NCBI GenBank assembly: GCA_016872515.1
Contig: VGZR01000003.1
Span: 1 to 64,000, forward strand
Direction of reading: 5' to 3'
Source of the DNA: SAR202 cluster bacterium
Lineage (GTDB): Bacteria > Chloroflexota > Dehalococcoidia > Lucifugimonadales > VGZR01
DNA length: 64,000 nucleotides
A program made the translations under genes and the position numbers. The notes below the pieces were generated by a model. The model did not search any database. It saw only the letters and a program-made list of their open reading frames with translations, and was not told the origin of the DNA. Within the stretch, counting starts at the first letter, position 1; each line of letters starts with the position of its first letter. This document shows positions 1-8,163 of this stretch, in pieces.

Positions 1-228
1 GGCGTCAATCATCTTGTCGTCGATGTCGGTGAAGTTTTCGACGTGCCTGACGCGGTGGCCGCGGAACTCCAGGTAGCGGCGCAGCGCGTCGAAGATGACG
101 GCGCGCAGGGCATGACCGGCGTGCGCCGGCGCGTAGGGAGTGATGCCGCAGACGTACATCGTCACCGGCTCTTGCTTCGGGGCGAACTCCTCTATCTGGC
201 CGGAAAGGGTGTTGTATAGCTTCATCAT
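1..228 (-). CDS. cysS: Cysteinyl-tRNA synthetase, N-terminal part (cut by window edge)
   Basis: Only the first 76 residues are inside the window; the gene continues to the left of base 1. The product charges tRNA-Cys with cysteine in the cytoplasm. The visible part carries the class I signature of this enzyme: the KLYNT start, the MYVCGITPY segment with zinc-ligand Cys27, the HIGH-like HAGHA, and the ENFTDIDDK motif. The start codon (228) overlaps the ispF stop in an ATGA arrangement, so the two are translationally coupled. A second ATG follows directly (225). The identification is firm. Confidence 0.95.
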   Translation of the reverse strand, partial: MMKLYNTLSGQIEEFAPKQEPVTMYVCGITPYAPAHAGHALRAVIFDALRRYLEFRGHRVRHVENFTDIDDKMIDA

Positions 229-704
229 GTCCGTTCCAACGTTGCGATTGCCAGGGCGGCGATGCCCTCGCCTCGGCCCAGAAAGCCCAGCCCGTCGGTC
301 GTCTTTGCTTTCAGGTTCAGCCCATCCGGCCCGGCGTCCAGCGACTGGGCCAGCGCCGCCTTGATCTGCCCCATGAAGGGCGACAGCATCGGGCGTTCGG
401 CGACAATTGTAGCATCCACGTAGGTGGTCTTCCATCCGCTGTTGTTGGCCAGGCGCAGCACTTCTCGCAGCATCACCGCGCTGGCGATGCCTTTGTACCG
501 GGCGTCGGTTGAGGGGAAGTGGGATCCGATGTCACCGAGGCCTGCGCCGCCCAGCACCGCATCTATGACGGCGTGGATGAGCACGTCGCCATCGCTATGT
601 CCCGCCAGACCCTTCTCGAAGGGCACGATGAACCCGCCTAGGATGAGCGGCCTGCCCGCTACGAGCGGGTGAACGTCTATCCCGATGCCAGACCGTGCCG
701 TCAT
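225..704 (-). CDS. ispF: 2-C-methyl-D-erythritol 2,4-cyclodiphosphate synthase
   Basis: The 159-residue protein has the usual length for IspF, which closes CDP-methylerythritol 2-phosphate into the cyclic diphosphate of the MEP isoprenoid pathway. The metal-binding DVHP motif (Asp10, His12), the GHSDGD segment with His44 downstream, and the [15 protein letters not shown]-terminal signature are all present. The open frame continues upstream, but the ATG at 704 is where homology starts. It overlaps the ispD stop as ATGA. The order ispD-ispF-cysS is a tight operon; ispF precursors feed the hopanoid genes further along. Confidence 0.96.
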   Translation of the reverse strand: MTARSGIGIDVHPLVAGRPLILGGFIVPFEKGLAGHSDGDVLIHAVIDAVLGGAGLGDIGSHFPSTDARYKGIASAVMLREVLRLANNSGWKTTYVDATIVAERPMLSPFMGQIKAALAQSLDAGPDGLNLKAKTTDGLGFLGRGEGIAALAIATLERT

Positions 705-1420
705 CGCGCCGCGCCTGCCTTCGCCGCGCCACGTCGCTGCAACAGGAGTTCCACCACCGCCAGGTCTTCCGGTGTCGTCACCTTGATGTTCTCGTAGGAG
801 CCTTGGAACACCTTCACCTTGCTGCCGATCCGCTCCACCATCGAGGCGTCGTCGGTGACGTCTTCCTTCACCGTCTCGTGCGCACGTTGGAGCAGCGCCG
901 CCTGGAACACCTGGGGCGTCTGCACCGCCCACAGCCTGTCCCGCGATGGGGTTTCCGTCACATCCATCTTGCGGTTGACCACCTTGATAGTATCTTTCAC
1001 CTGCACCGCCGCAATGGCCGCGCCGGTCTCCTTTGCCGCGTCGAGCCCGCGCTGCACCAAGGCCACGTCCACACAGGGCCTCGCACCATCGTGGATGACT
1101 ACCCATTCCGCGCCTGCCGCGGCCAGGAGGCCGTGGCGCACCGAGTCCTGCCGCCGGGCGCCGCCGGCGCAGATCGCGCTCACCTTGCGCCACCCCTGCG
1201 CCGCAGCCAGTTCCCGCCCACGATCCATGTTCTCCGAGGTCAAGACAAGCACGATGCTATTCACCTCGGGCGTACCTTCCAGTATATGGACGCTATGGGC
1301 CAGAAGCGGCTTGCCGGCGACTTGGACGAAGACCTTGTCCACACCACTCATCCGACGGCTGGCGCCGGCGGCTACGACGATGGCTGCGACTCGCTGGGGG
1401 TTGTTCACGTTCTTGGTCAT
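701..1420 (-). CDS. ispD: 2-C-methyl-D-erythritol 4-phosphate cytidylyltransferase
   Basis: The product transfers CMP to methylerythritol 4-phosphate in the MEP pathway. The nucleotide-binding N terminus AAGASRRMSGVDK (residues 17-29) with GKPLL just after it, the HDGARP motif (residues 110-115), the WAVQTPQVF segment and the NIKVTTPEDL C-terminal motif are typical. The start is placed at ATG 1420, giving 239 residues; an in-frame ATG at 1447 would add nine residues that do not look conserved. Neither start has a clear Shine-Dalgarno (SD) sequence. It is the first gene of the leftward ispD-ispF-cysS operon. Confidence 0.95.
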   Translation of the reverse strand: MTKNVNNPQRVAAIVVAAGASRRMSGVDKVFVQVAGKPLLAHSVHILEGTPEVNSIVLVLTSENMDRGRELAAAQGWRKVSAICAGGARRQDSVRHGLLAAAGAEWVVIHDGARPCVDVALVQRGLDAAKETGAAIAAVQVKDTIKVVNRKMDVTETPSRDRLWAVQTPQVFQAALLQRAHETVKEDVTDDASMVERIGSKVKVFQGSYENIKVTTPEDLAVVELLLQRRGAAKAGAAR

Positions 1421-1543
1421 CCCGATGTCGGATAATCTTACATCCACACTGGGTTGGCAATACCCTAGGGCTGTTCCTGAAGCTACATATGCCCATGTTA
1501 GAATGAATCGTTAGCTTTCATTGACATGACCAGGCGTTAGGAC

Positions 1544-2131
1544 ATGGCAAAGAACTACTGGATGTTCGTTCAGACCCCCGAGAACTTCGCGATTTCCAAG
1601 GGTCTCGGGTTCACCGTCCACGGCGTTGGCAGCAAGTACCGGAAGCGGGCCGAACGGATGCAGCCCGACGACAGGGTGCTGTACTACGTCAACGGACTCA
1701 GGAAGTGGACCGTCATGGGCTCTATAGCATCCAAATGCTTCGAGGACACGTCGCGTATCTGGAAACCTACCTCGAGGGGCGAGGACTTTCGCTACAGGGT
1801 GAAGATTGCGCCCGGTATCATCCTCTGCGAAGCCGAGTATATCGACGCTCTTGTCCTAGCTCCCAGGCTGGAGTACGTGAAGCGCTGGATCCCGGAGACG
1901 TGGCCTTTGGCGTTCATGGAGTACCTCCACCTGCTGCCGCAGCGCGACTACCGGCTGGTAGAGGGCGAGATACGGCGCATCGTCGCCAAGCGCACCAGGC
2001 CCCTATGGATGGGCCCTTCGTCCTCTCCTAGCCAGCAAGCTGCTGCGATAGCAGAAGATGACCATCTGGAGGACGAGGGCGAGGCGCCGCGCGAGTCAGA
2101 GTCCGAAGAGGACGAGCCAGCCATCGAGTAG
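1544..2131 (+). CDS. EVE-domain protein
   Basis: The first 150 residues read as an EVE domain, a PUA/ASCH-like fold that binds modified bases in nucleic acids in characterised relatives. The start NYWMFVQTPENF, the KGLGFTVHGVGSKYR loop and the DRVLYYV strand support this. The last 35 residues form a very acidic low-complexity tail rich in Glu, Asp and Ser, which is not part of the domain. The gene stands alone, divergent from ispD. The substrate and role are unknown. Confidence 0.8.
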   Translation: MAKNYWMFVQTPENFAISKGLGFTVHGVGSKYRKRAERMQPDDRVLYYVNGLRKWTVMGSIASKCFEDTSRIWKPTSRGEDFRYRVKIAPGIILCEAEYIDALVLAPRLEYVKRWIPETWPLAFMEYLHLLPQRDYRLVEGEIRRIVAKRTRPLWMGPSSSPSQQAAAIAEDDHLEDEGEAPRESESEEDEPAIE

Positions 2132-2154
2132 TCCTTTGTAGTGCGGGCGGTAAG

Positions 2155-3150
2155 CTAGCTAGCTGCCGCCGTCGCCTCGGCCAGGTGGAACCCCTCGTCG
2201 TACAGCCGGTGCAGCCGCTCCACGAACTCTTGAGGGACGGCTTCCGTGTCCGGCGCGGCGGCGAACTCCTCCAGCTGCGCCAGGTTCGTGATGTTCGGCA
2301 GCACCGAGGCGATAGTCTTCTCCGATAGGCAGAACTGGATGGCTGCCTGTCCGATGGTGGAGCTCATGGAGTCCGTCAGGAACCGGATATGCTCCAGCTT
2401 CTTCAGGCTTTGGGTCAGCCACTCCTTCTTACGGTGGCTCCGGTGGTCCTTCGGATCGAAGACGGTGCCTTTGGTGTAGGTGCCGTCCAGCAGGCCGGAC
2501 GCGTGGGGCACCCGCGAGAGCAGCCCCGTCTGCGTTTCCTGCGCGATGGGGAAAAAGCGCCGCGCCGGGTCTTGTTCAAGGATGCTGTAGATGATCTGCA
2601 CGACCGGTAGTTTGCGCTCCCGCATCGCGGCCTCGCCCTCTTCGAACCAGCCGATGTCGGGCCCGAGGGCCGCTGCGTAGTAGCGAAGCTTCCCCTCGGA
2701 CACCAATGCGTCGAGCATGGCGAACAGGTCGTCTTGCTGAAGGGCGGTCAGCCGGGGGTTGTGGAGCTGGTAGAGGTCTATATAGTCGGTGCGGAGCCGC
2801 TTCAGACTCTGCTCGCAGGCGTAGCGGACGAACTCTGGCTCCCACCGCTGGGGCCGCTCGGTGTGGCCCGTCCGGGCCGGGTTGTTGTAGAAGTCGTACC
2901 CGAACTTCGTGCCGATGATGATGTCGTGGCGCTTCTTATCGAATGCCTTGGGCAGGATCTCCTCGCCGTACCCGTCCCCGTAGGTGTCGCCGGTATCGTA
3001 GAAGTTGATGCCGAGGTCGAGGGCCTTGCGCAGGATCTTCAGGCCCAAGTCCTCCTCAATCTTGCCCCACCAGGTGGTGCTGACGGTCCAGACGCCGAAG
3101 CCGACTTCGGACACCATCAGATCGGTAGTCCCTAACTTCCTCAACTTCAT
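2155..3150 (-). CDS. Aldo/keto reductase
   Basis: A 331-residue TIM-barrel NAD(P)H oxidoreductase of the aldo/keto reductase family, which reduces carbonyls to alcohols; the substrate cannot be read from sequence. The catalytic tetrad is visible as Asp52 and Tyr57 in [10 protein letters not shown], Lys82 in IIIGTKFG and His130 in LYQLH. The open frame runs further upstream, but the homologous start [10 protein letters not shown] is at ATG 3150, with a GGAG eight bases before it, and it overlaps the stop of the DUF1802 gene as ATGA. The two genes form an operon. Confidence 0.9.
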   Translation of the reverse strand: MKLRKLGTTDLMVSEVGFGVWTVSTTWWGKIEEDLGLKILRKALDLGINFYDTGDTYGDGYGEEILPKAFDKKRHDIIIGTKFGYDFYNNPARTGHTERPQRWEPEFVRYACEQSLKRLRTDYIDLYQLHNPRLTALQQDDLFAMLDALVSEGKLRYYAAALGPDIGWFEEGEAAMRERKLPVVQIIYSILEQDPARRFFPIAQETQTGLLSRVPHASGLLDGTYTKGTVFDPKDHRSHRKKEWLTQSLKKLEHIRFLTDSMSSTIGQAAIQFCLSEKTIASVLPNITNLAQLEEFAAAPDTEAVPQEFVERLHRLYDEGFHLAEATAAAS

Positions 3151-3758
3151 ACGCCGCTCCTCACCGTCGTTGCCACTCCGTCCAGCGCCCTTCGCACCGC
3201 CTCGGCGTGCCGTTCGTACTCGGCGTCCGACAGCACGGGCGTCGTCCCGCCCAGCGGCACGTCCTGGCCGAGTGGTACCCACGACTTGCAGCCGCCGTAC
3301 TCCTCCAGGATGGGCAGCGCCTGCGGCTGCACCAGCTGATGCACGCGCAGGAGGACGACCGTCAGCGGCTGCTTCGGCCGCCAATGCAGGCGCTTCTCGG
3401 CGTAGTCATCGGTCCAGATATGGTGGGGCGAGATACGGGCGAGGGCCTCCGGCTCGGTGATTTGGAAGATGTCCGTCACCTGTCCGAAGGACGAGAGGGA
3501 CACCAGTCCGCCTACATCGTTGTCTTCCTCTGAGCGCCGCAGGTCGTCGTGGTAGGCCGGCTTCACCAGTTCGGGGCTCTGATGCTCATAGGTTGGGAAA
3601 AACAGGAACTCAGGGTGCACCACCCGGAACTCTTTATCGTCCTTGTGGATGCCACCCTTGCGCAGAACGACGATCTGCTTCCCTCTCGCCATAGCGTCCA
3701 CCGCTACCGCCCATTCCTTCAGCGCAAGGGAACTGACCGCAGGCAATAGATTCAGCAT
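3147..3758 (-). CDS. DUF1802 family protein
   Basis: A 203-residue protein of unknown function. The N-terminal [20 protein letters not shown] followed by LRKGGIH and the [10 protein letters not shown] motif are the hallmarks of the DUF1802 family. It has no signal peptide or membrane segment. The start at 3758 has GGAG at the right distance and lies about 40 bases downstream of a TATAAT box. It is translationally coupled to the downstream aldo/keto reductase. Confidence 0.85.
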   Translation of the reverse strand: MLNLLPAVSSLALKEWAVAVDAMARGKQIVVLRKGGIHKDDKEFRVVHPEFLFFPTYEHQSPELVKPAYHDDLRRSEEDNDVGGLVSLSSFGQVTDIFQITEPEALARISPHHIWTDDYAEKRLHWRPKQPLTVVLLRVHQLVQPQALPILEEYGGCKSWVPLGQDVPLGGTTPVLSDAEYERHAEAVRRALDGVATTVRSGV

Positions 3759-3796
3759 GACGACTCCATTTTCGTATGTCCGTGGCCGTTCACTGG

Positions 3797-3802
3797 ATTA
3801 TA
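3797..3802 (-). promoter_or_regulatory. -10 box of the DUF1802-aldo/keto reductase operon
   Basis: A perfect TATAAT on the minus strand lies 39 bases upstream of the DUF1802 start. No convincing -35 hexamer is seen 16-18 bases further upstream, so this is a -10 element only. Confidence 0.45.
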
Positions 3803-3836
3803 ACCCACCTATCCGATGGGCCGGGACGCATCTCCC

Positions 3837-3864
3837 TTGACTTTCCTTTCCCGTCGGCTACAAT
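3837..3864 (+). promoter_or_regulatory. sigma70-type promoter of the Yip1-like gene
   Basis: TTGACT (3837-3842) and TACAAT (3859-3864) are separated by 16 bases. The predicted transcription start is near 3871, about 40 bases before the ATG at 3911. This placement supports 3911 over the more upstream in-frame codon at 3776. Confidence 0.65.
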
Positions 3865-3910
3865 CGCCAGCACCTTCGGTTGGAGCCTGATTTTGCCGGA
3901 AGTCCTGTCC

Positions 3911-4609
3911 ATGCAACTTGCCCAAGCGCGGCACGCCCGCCGACCCTCCCGCCAGCGGGGCGGACCCAAGGCACAGGGCCGCCAGCAGGGCGCAGCGCCT
4001 CCCCCTCCGCAGGCCCCGGGTGCTCCGACGCAGGCAAAGCCGCCGGGGGCCAGGGAGCCAGGCCGCGGCTCGTCCTTGTGGTTCCTGATATTACGTTCCG
4101 CAACGTTCGACCGGAGCGTGTACGCAGAGATAAGGGATAGGCCGGAGGCCACCTTCAGTGCCCTGGCCATCGCCGTCAGCGTCGCCTTCGCCCTCGCGCT
4201 CGGCCTCCGCAATACCGACACGCTGGAGCTTGGTGGAAGCCCCGTCCTGACCGCCGCCTGGCGCGCCAATTTCATCGTCATCGCCTGGCTTCTCTGGGCG
4301 TGGGAGAGCGTCATCATCGGGCGTTACGGCCTTGGAGGCAACGCCAGCGTCCAACAACTCCTGCGCTCCCTCGGGTTCGCCATGTCGCCGGGCATCTTCT
4401 TCGTCCTCGCCTCGATCCCCACCGCCGGCGAGTACATCTTCTATGTCGTCATCGTGTGGATCCTCGCCACTGGGGTTCTGGCGGTCAAAGAGACGTTGCA
4501 GGTGAGTTGGTGGAAGGGCGTGCCGACGGCTGTGTTCGGGTGGTTCGTGGCGTATCTCGTCCTGCTTAACCTGATGAACGTGCTGTCCGTCTCGAACACT
4601 GAGGCATAA
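3911..4609 (+). CDS. Yip1-like integral membrane protein
   Basis: A 232-residue protein with a positively charged, Pro/Ala/Gly-rich cytoplasmic N terminus of about 60 residues, followed by about five hydrophobic helices. The segment starting at RSATFDRSVYAEIRDRP and the following helices resemble bacterial Yip1-family membrane proteins, whose function is unknown. The start at ATG 3911 is chosen because the promoter lies just upstream of it. It converges on tatD with a gap of only seven bases. Family assignment is tentative; membrane location is clear. Confidence 0.7.
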   Translation: MQLAQARHARRPSRQRGGPKAQGRQQGAAPPPPQAPGAPTQAKPPGAREPGRGSSLWFLILRSATFDRSVYAEIRDRPEATFSALAIAVSVAFALALGLRNTDTLELGGSPVLTAAWRANFIVIAWLLWAWESVIIGRYGLGGNASVQQLLRSLGFAMSPGIFFVLASIPTAGEYIFYVVIVWILATGVLAVKETLQVSWWKGVPTAVFGWFVAYLVLLNLMNVLSVSNTEA

Positions 4610-4616
4610 GCGGGGA

Positions 4617-5444
4617 CTAGGCCCGTGACGCCAGTGTCTCCTCGACAAGCCCGCGATTCCGTCTCAGCATCCGCAAGGCGTTCGCCGTCGTCACCCGCCG
4701 CACCTCCTCCACGTCCACGCGCTTCAGTTCCGCCAGTTTCGCCGCGACCTCGGCCAGGTGGCGGGGCTCCGTCCAGTTCTCGCGCTTCGCCTTGAACGGC
4801 TGCGGGGCTGTGTCGGTCTCCAAAACGATGCGCTCTAGGGGCAGCTTCGCTACTACCTCTTGGAGCCGTGGCATGCGGAGCAGCGGCCGTGCCAGCGAGA
4901 TGTGGAACCCAAGGTCTATCGCCGCCCGTGCCGCTGGCTCGTCGCCGTGAAAGTAGTGGAATGCGCCGCCCACTTCGTATGCCCTCTCCTCACGCAGCAC
5001 TCGCAACGTCTCGTCGTGGGCCTCGCGGCTATGGTAGATGATGGGCAGCCTCAACTCCCTTGCCAGCCTGACCTGCTCTCGCAGTGCTTGGTACTGCGTC
5101 GCCCGGTCGGGCGCTCCCTCCATGAAATCCAGCCCAATCTCGCTGATGACCACGACTTTTTTGTTCGAGAGTGTCATGTCCCACAAGGCCGCGTATACCG
5201 TCTCATCCACCGGCCCGGTCACATCAAAAGGGTGGATGCCCACGCCCGCGAACACCTCGGGGAACGTCTGCGCCAGCGCCACCGCGCGCCGCGATGTATC
5301 CAGCGTCGTTCCCGCCGTCACCACCACGCCGACACCGGCCTGCAGCGCGCGGGCCAGGATGTCGCGCACGTCGTCGTCGGAAAAGCCGTCGAGGTGGACG
5401 TGGCAGTCCACGAAAAGGACAGGCGAGGGATGCGTAGAAGGCAT
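4617..5444 (-). CDS. TatD family metal-dependent hydrolase
   Basis: A 275-residue TIM-barrel hydrolase of the TatD family (DNase/phosphoesterase-type enzymes). Metal ligands are visible in the N-terminal DCHVHLD (His15, His17), the ISEIGLDF glutamate, YHSREAHDE and the LETDTAP aspartate. Family members are cytoplasmic and some act on DNA 3' ends; a specific substrate cannot be assigned. A TATAAT box lies only 12 bases upstream of the ATG, so the message is probably nearly leaderless. Confidence 0.9.
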   Translation of the reverse strand: MPSTHPSPVLFVDCHVHLDGFSDDDVRDILARALQAGVGVVVTAGTTLDTSRRAVALAQTFPEVFAGVGIHPFDVTGPVDETVYAALWDMTLSNKKVVVISEIGLDFMEGAPDRATQYQALREQVRLARELRLPIIYHSREAHDETLRVLREERAYEVGGAFHYFHGDEPAARAAIDLGFHISLARPLLRMPRLQEVVAKLPLERIVLETDTAPQPFKAKRENWTEPRHLAEVAAKLAELKRVDVEEVRRVTTANALRMLRRNRGLVEETLASRA

Positions 5445-5455
5445 ACTGGCTCTGG

Positions 5456-5461
5456 ATTATA
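5456..5461 (-). promoter_or_regulatory. -10 box of tatD-like gene, nearly leaderless
   Basis: TATAAT on the minus strand ends 12 bases before the ATG at 5444. With a normal -10 to start-site distance, transcription would begin about five bases before the start codon. The -35 region (GGCAAA-like) is weak. Confidence 0.4.
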
Positions 5462-5539
5462 CTTGCGCCTGGGAAGACTTTGCCACAGGAGCGGATAGGC
5501 AGGAAAAGTGACGCCAGCGCACCGGCCCAAGGGCGGGTG

Positions 5540-7198
5540 ATGGGGACGTTGATGGGCCTTGCGGCCCTGTGCCTTGTTGTCCTTTTTACCTCTTGCTCCC
5601 GTGCGACGCCGGCGCCGCCCATCATCACTCCAACCGCCACAACGGTAGCTGCGCCGCCCACGGCCGCCGTCATGTCCACCAAGGCCGTGCTGTCGCCGGA
5701 CCCGAACGCCCGCTACGGCGGCAGCCTGCGCTTGGCCGCCCCCGAAGGCCTGGCCCACTTCGATGTGCACCTCGACGCCTTGCCGGCCCTCTCCTCCTGG
5801 GGGCCAGGGCTTGCTTATAGCCGCCTCCTGCGGTTCGTCAGTGGCCCCGATGTCGAACTACCCAACCTTGCCGTCGAGTGTGACCTGTGTCTTCGGTGGA
5901 CAATGGAGGATGACCGCGCCTTTGTTTTCGAGCTGCGTCCTGATGTGCAGTGGCACGACCCCGACCTGGTGGGAGGCCGCACGCTGTCCGCCGATGACCC
6001 CGTCTTCAGTTACGAGCGGCAGCGGCAACCCGGCGCACCGAACGCCGCGCTCCTCGGCTCCGTCGCCTCGTTCGAGGCTGCCGGGCCGCTGGAACTGCGC
6101 GTCACGCTGGCCGCGCCCGATGCCGATTTCATGCTCGGTTTGGCCGACGCCCGCTCCAAGGTGGTGGCCCGCGAGGCTGTCGCCGTCACCGGCGACCTGC
6201 GCGGCGGCCCCACTGTCGGCACCGGCCCATGGCGCCTCGCCGACGCCCAGGACTTCGCCTACACTTTCGGGCGCAACCCCGACTACTTCGAGGAGGGATT
6301 TCCCTACGCCGAGACCCTCCAGGTCAACATCGTGGACGACCCTGAAGCGCGCGATGCCGCCTTCCGCACCAGCCTCCTAGACATCGTCGAGATGGAGCCG
6401 CAGGAGTGGCTGGCGGTCAGAGAGGACATGCCCGATGCGCAGGCGCTGTTCGTTAAGGAGACGGGCACAGGCTTGGAGGTTGGCCTGAACGCGGCGCGGC
6501 CGCCCTTCGACGACCTGCGCGTGCGGCGGGCCGTCTTCCTCGCTCAGGACCCTTGGGGGGCCATCGAGTCCGTCTGGCTGGGCGCGGCCTACGTCAGTCC
6601 CGGCTTTCCGGTCGCCGACCCGTCGTGGCTTCTTGAGCGGGCCGACCTTGCCAAGTACTTCGCCGACCCTGATGCTGCACGGAGGTTGCTGAGCAAAACG
6701 GGGGAGTTAGAATCCGTCACTATCCGCGTGGGCAACTACGGAGAGGCGTACCGCGCCCATGCGGAGCGCCTGGCCGAGGAGATGCGCGACGTCGGCTTCG
6801 ACGCGCGGGTCGAGGTCGTGAACCGCACCATCTTCGGCGATGCCGTCTGGCTCAGCGGCGACTACCAGATGTTCGTCGGCCCTCCGCTGCCCGTCACCGC
6901 GCCCAACGCCTACCTGCTCTCTGTTCTCCACAGTGGCGGTGCCTGGAACACGGGTGGCATAGCCGACGCCGAGCTAGACCGGCTCATCGAGGCCCAGGCC
7001 GCCGAGTACGACCCTGCTGCCCGCCGCGACTTGATACAGCGAATCGAACGCCGCATGCTCGACCTCGCCATCAGCTACATGCCCGCCACCCGCGTCTCCA
7101 TCTCGGTCTCGCAGCCGAGCATCCGGGGCTTCCACCCCAACTTCGCCGGGTTCGAGTACACACACTGGGCGAGGGTCTGGATAGACCTGCAGCCCTGA
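5540..7198 (+). CDS. ABC transporter solute-binding lipoprotein, peptide/nickel type
   Basis: A 552-residue family 5 extracellular solute-binding protein. From ATG 5540 it begins with a hydrophobic signal segment ending in LFTSC, a lipobox-like site, followed by an Ala/Thr/Pro-rich linker and the YGGSLRLAAPEG start of the binding domain. Later segments such as the DDPVFSYERQ region and the YNxDLxxAxxAP-like region around ADPDAARRLL agree with SBP_bac_5. It would capture oligopeptides or related ligands outside the membrane. No permease or ATPase gene is adjacent. The frame is open upstream to 5480, and GTG 5537 is an alternative start. Confidence 0.85.
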   Translation: MGTLMGLAALCLVVLFTSCSRATPAPPIITPTATTVAAPPTAAVMSTKAVLSPDPNARYGGSLRLAAPEGLAHFDVHLDALPALSSWGPGLAYSRLLRFVSGPDVELPNLAVECDLCLRWTMEDDRAFVFELRPDVQWHDPDLVGGRTLSADDPVFSYERQRQPGAPNAALLGSVASFEAAGPLELRVTLAAPDADFMLGLADARSKVVAREAVAVTGDLRGGPTVGTGPWRLADAQDFAYTFGRNPDYFEEGFPYAETLQVNIVDDPEARDAAFRTSLLDIVEMEPQEWLAVREDMPDAQALFVKETGTGLEVGLNAARPPFDDLRVRRAVFLAQDPWGAIESVWLGAAYVSPGFPVADPSWLLERADLAKYFADPDAARRLLSKTGELESVTIRVGNYGEAYRAHAERLAEEMRDVGFDARVEVVNRTIFGDAVWLSGDYQMFVGPPLPVTAPNAYLLSVLHSGGAWNTGGIADAELDRLIEAQAAEYDPAARRDLIQRIERRMLDLAISYMPATRVSISVSQPSIRGFHPNFAGFEYTHWARVWIDLQP

Positions 7199-7212
7199 GG
7201 TGCATCGGCCTC

Positions 7213-7231
7213 GCCGATACTGTCTATCGGC
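7213..7231 (+). terminator. Hairpin after the solute-binding protein gene
   Basis: GCCGATA (7213-7219) and TATCGGC (7225-7231) form a perfect 7-bp stem with a five-base loop, 15 bases after the stop at 7198. There is no T-run, so it is at most a pause or processing site. It lies inside the open frame that leads into the next small gene. Confidence 0.3.
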
Positions 7232-7294
7232 TTCGCCGCCGGGCTACCCGTTCTGGATGCCAAGACGGCGCAGGCAGAGTCGGATGTCATTGAG

Positions 7295-7633
7295 ATGCAC
7301 AGCACCAACATCAAGGGCGAGGTGCTGAAGAGCGGGACGCCGACCACGCTCTACTATGCTGAGATGAAGAAGGACCTGTTCGTGGACGACCAGGCGTTCA
7401 CGAACGCGCGGACTTCGTATCTCAACGGCCTGAACCTGCGGAATGCCCTGAGCTTGGCAATCATGGGTTTCGGAGTCGCCAACCTAGCCATGGCGGTCGG
7501 CGCCATCGCGATAGTCATGGGCGTGGCCTTCACCGACCTGACGGCGGCGACCCTTGTCTGGGCGCTCAAGGTCGTCCCGAAGGCGGCCCCGGCTGCGAGG
7601 CCCGAGTTCCGGCCCACTCCCGCGAGGGCATAG
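7295..7633 (+). CDS. Small membrane protein, possibly 5'-truncated
   Basis: The 112 residues from ATG 7295 comprise a polar first half (motif SGTPTTLYYAEM) and a hydrophobic helix region NALSLAIMGFGVANLAMAVG continuing to about residue 82, then an Ala/Pro-rich end. I do not recognise the family. The frame is open from the stop codon of the preceding gene, and the 32 codons before the ATG read like coding sequence (including GFAAGLPVLDAKTAQAES) but contain no usual start codon. Either the protein begins internally or it has lost its first helix and start. A rho-independent terminator follows on the same strand, supporting transcription in this direction. Confidence 0.5.
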   Translation: MHSTNIKGEVLKSGTPTTLYYAEMKKDLFVDDQAFTNARTSYLNGLNLRNALSLAIMGFGVANLAMAVGAIAIVMGVAFTDLTAATLVWALKVVPKAAPAARPEFRPTPARA

Positions 7634-7661
7634 CGGGGAAAAGAAGTCCCCCCTAGGAACG

Positions 7662-7698
7662 ACCCCAGCGGCCATCCGGCCGGTGGGGTTGTTGTTTT
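7662..7698 (+). terminator. Rho-independent terminator
   Basis: A GC-rich hairpin (ACCCC at 7662 pairing with GGGGT ending at 7689, with an inner GGCC/GGCC stem) is followed by TTGTTGTTTT. It ends the rightward transcript of the solute-binding protein and the small membrane protein, and separates it from the convergent suf operon. Confidence 0.75.
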
Positions 7699-7710
7699 CG
7701 CCTAGGTTCG

Positions 7711-8163
7711 CTAGTCCTGGCGCCCGGTCAGCTCATCTTCGAGCGTTGTCCACGGGAGAAGGGCGCACTTTATTCGGACGGGGAACTCGCGCACCTGCTC
7801 CAGTGCCCGCAGGTCGGCGTGGCCCTGAAACACCCAGTCGGTGGATGACTTGCCGTCCATCATGGCGCGGACGGCCTGGGCCAGCGCGGACATATGAGCA
7901 GGGGTCTTGTCCTCCAGGGCCTCGGCCATAATGGAGGCGGAGGCCCGGTTGATGGAGCAGCCGACGCTCTGGACGCCGACGCGTGCCGCGCGGCCATTCT
8001 TGAGCGCCACCTGAAGGTGGACTTCGTCGCCGCAGAACGGGTTCACGCCGTCGGCGCGCAGGTCGGCGGGCTCTACAGGGTTGGAGTTGCGGGGGTTGCG
8101 GCAGTGGTCGAGGATGACGTCGCCGTACAGGTCATCCAGGTCGGTTTGCGCGCTTTGTGCCAT
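7711..8163 (-). CDS. sufU: SufU-type Fe-S scaffold/sulfur-transfer protein, copy 1
   Basis: A 150-residue U-type protein with the three metal-ligand cysteines Cys44, Cys69 and Cys133 and Asp46 (FCGDE). It has the insertion between the second and third cysteine that separates SufU from IscU. In Firmicutes, SufU takes sulfur from SufS in a zinc-dependent way. It is the last gene of the suf operon and overlaps the end of sufS by 32 bases, so it is coupled to its probable sulfur donor. A second sufU lies upstream in the same operon (10196-10648); the two proteins differ clearly in sequence. Confidence 0.9.
   Translation of the reverse strand: MAQSAQTDLDDLYGDVILDHCRNPRNSNPVEPADLRADGVNPFCGDEVHLQVALKNGRAARVGVQSVGCSINRASASIMAEALEDKTPAHMSALAQAVRAMMDGKSSTDWVFQGHADLRALEQVREFPVRIKCALLPWTTLEDELTGRQD

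Noticed and set aside
701-1514. Long plus-strand open frames opposite ispD
   Set aside because: They are antisense frames of a GC-rich gene with clear IspD motifs on the minus strand; their translations are Arg/Ser/Ala-rich without recognisable domains.
1521-1526. TTGACA just upstream of the EVE gene as a -35 box
   Set aside because: Only 17 bases separate it from the ATG at 1544, leaving no room for a -10 box and start site in front of the gene.
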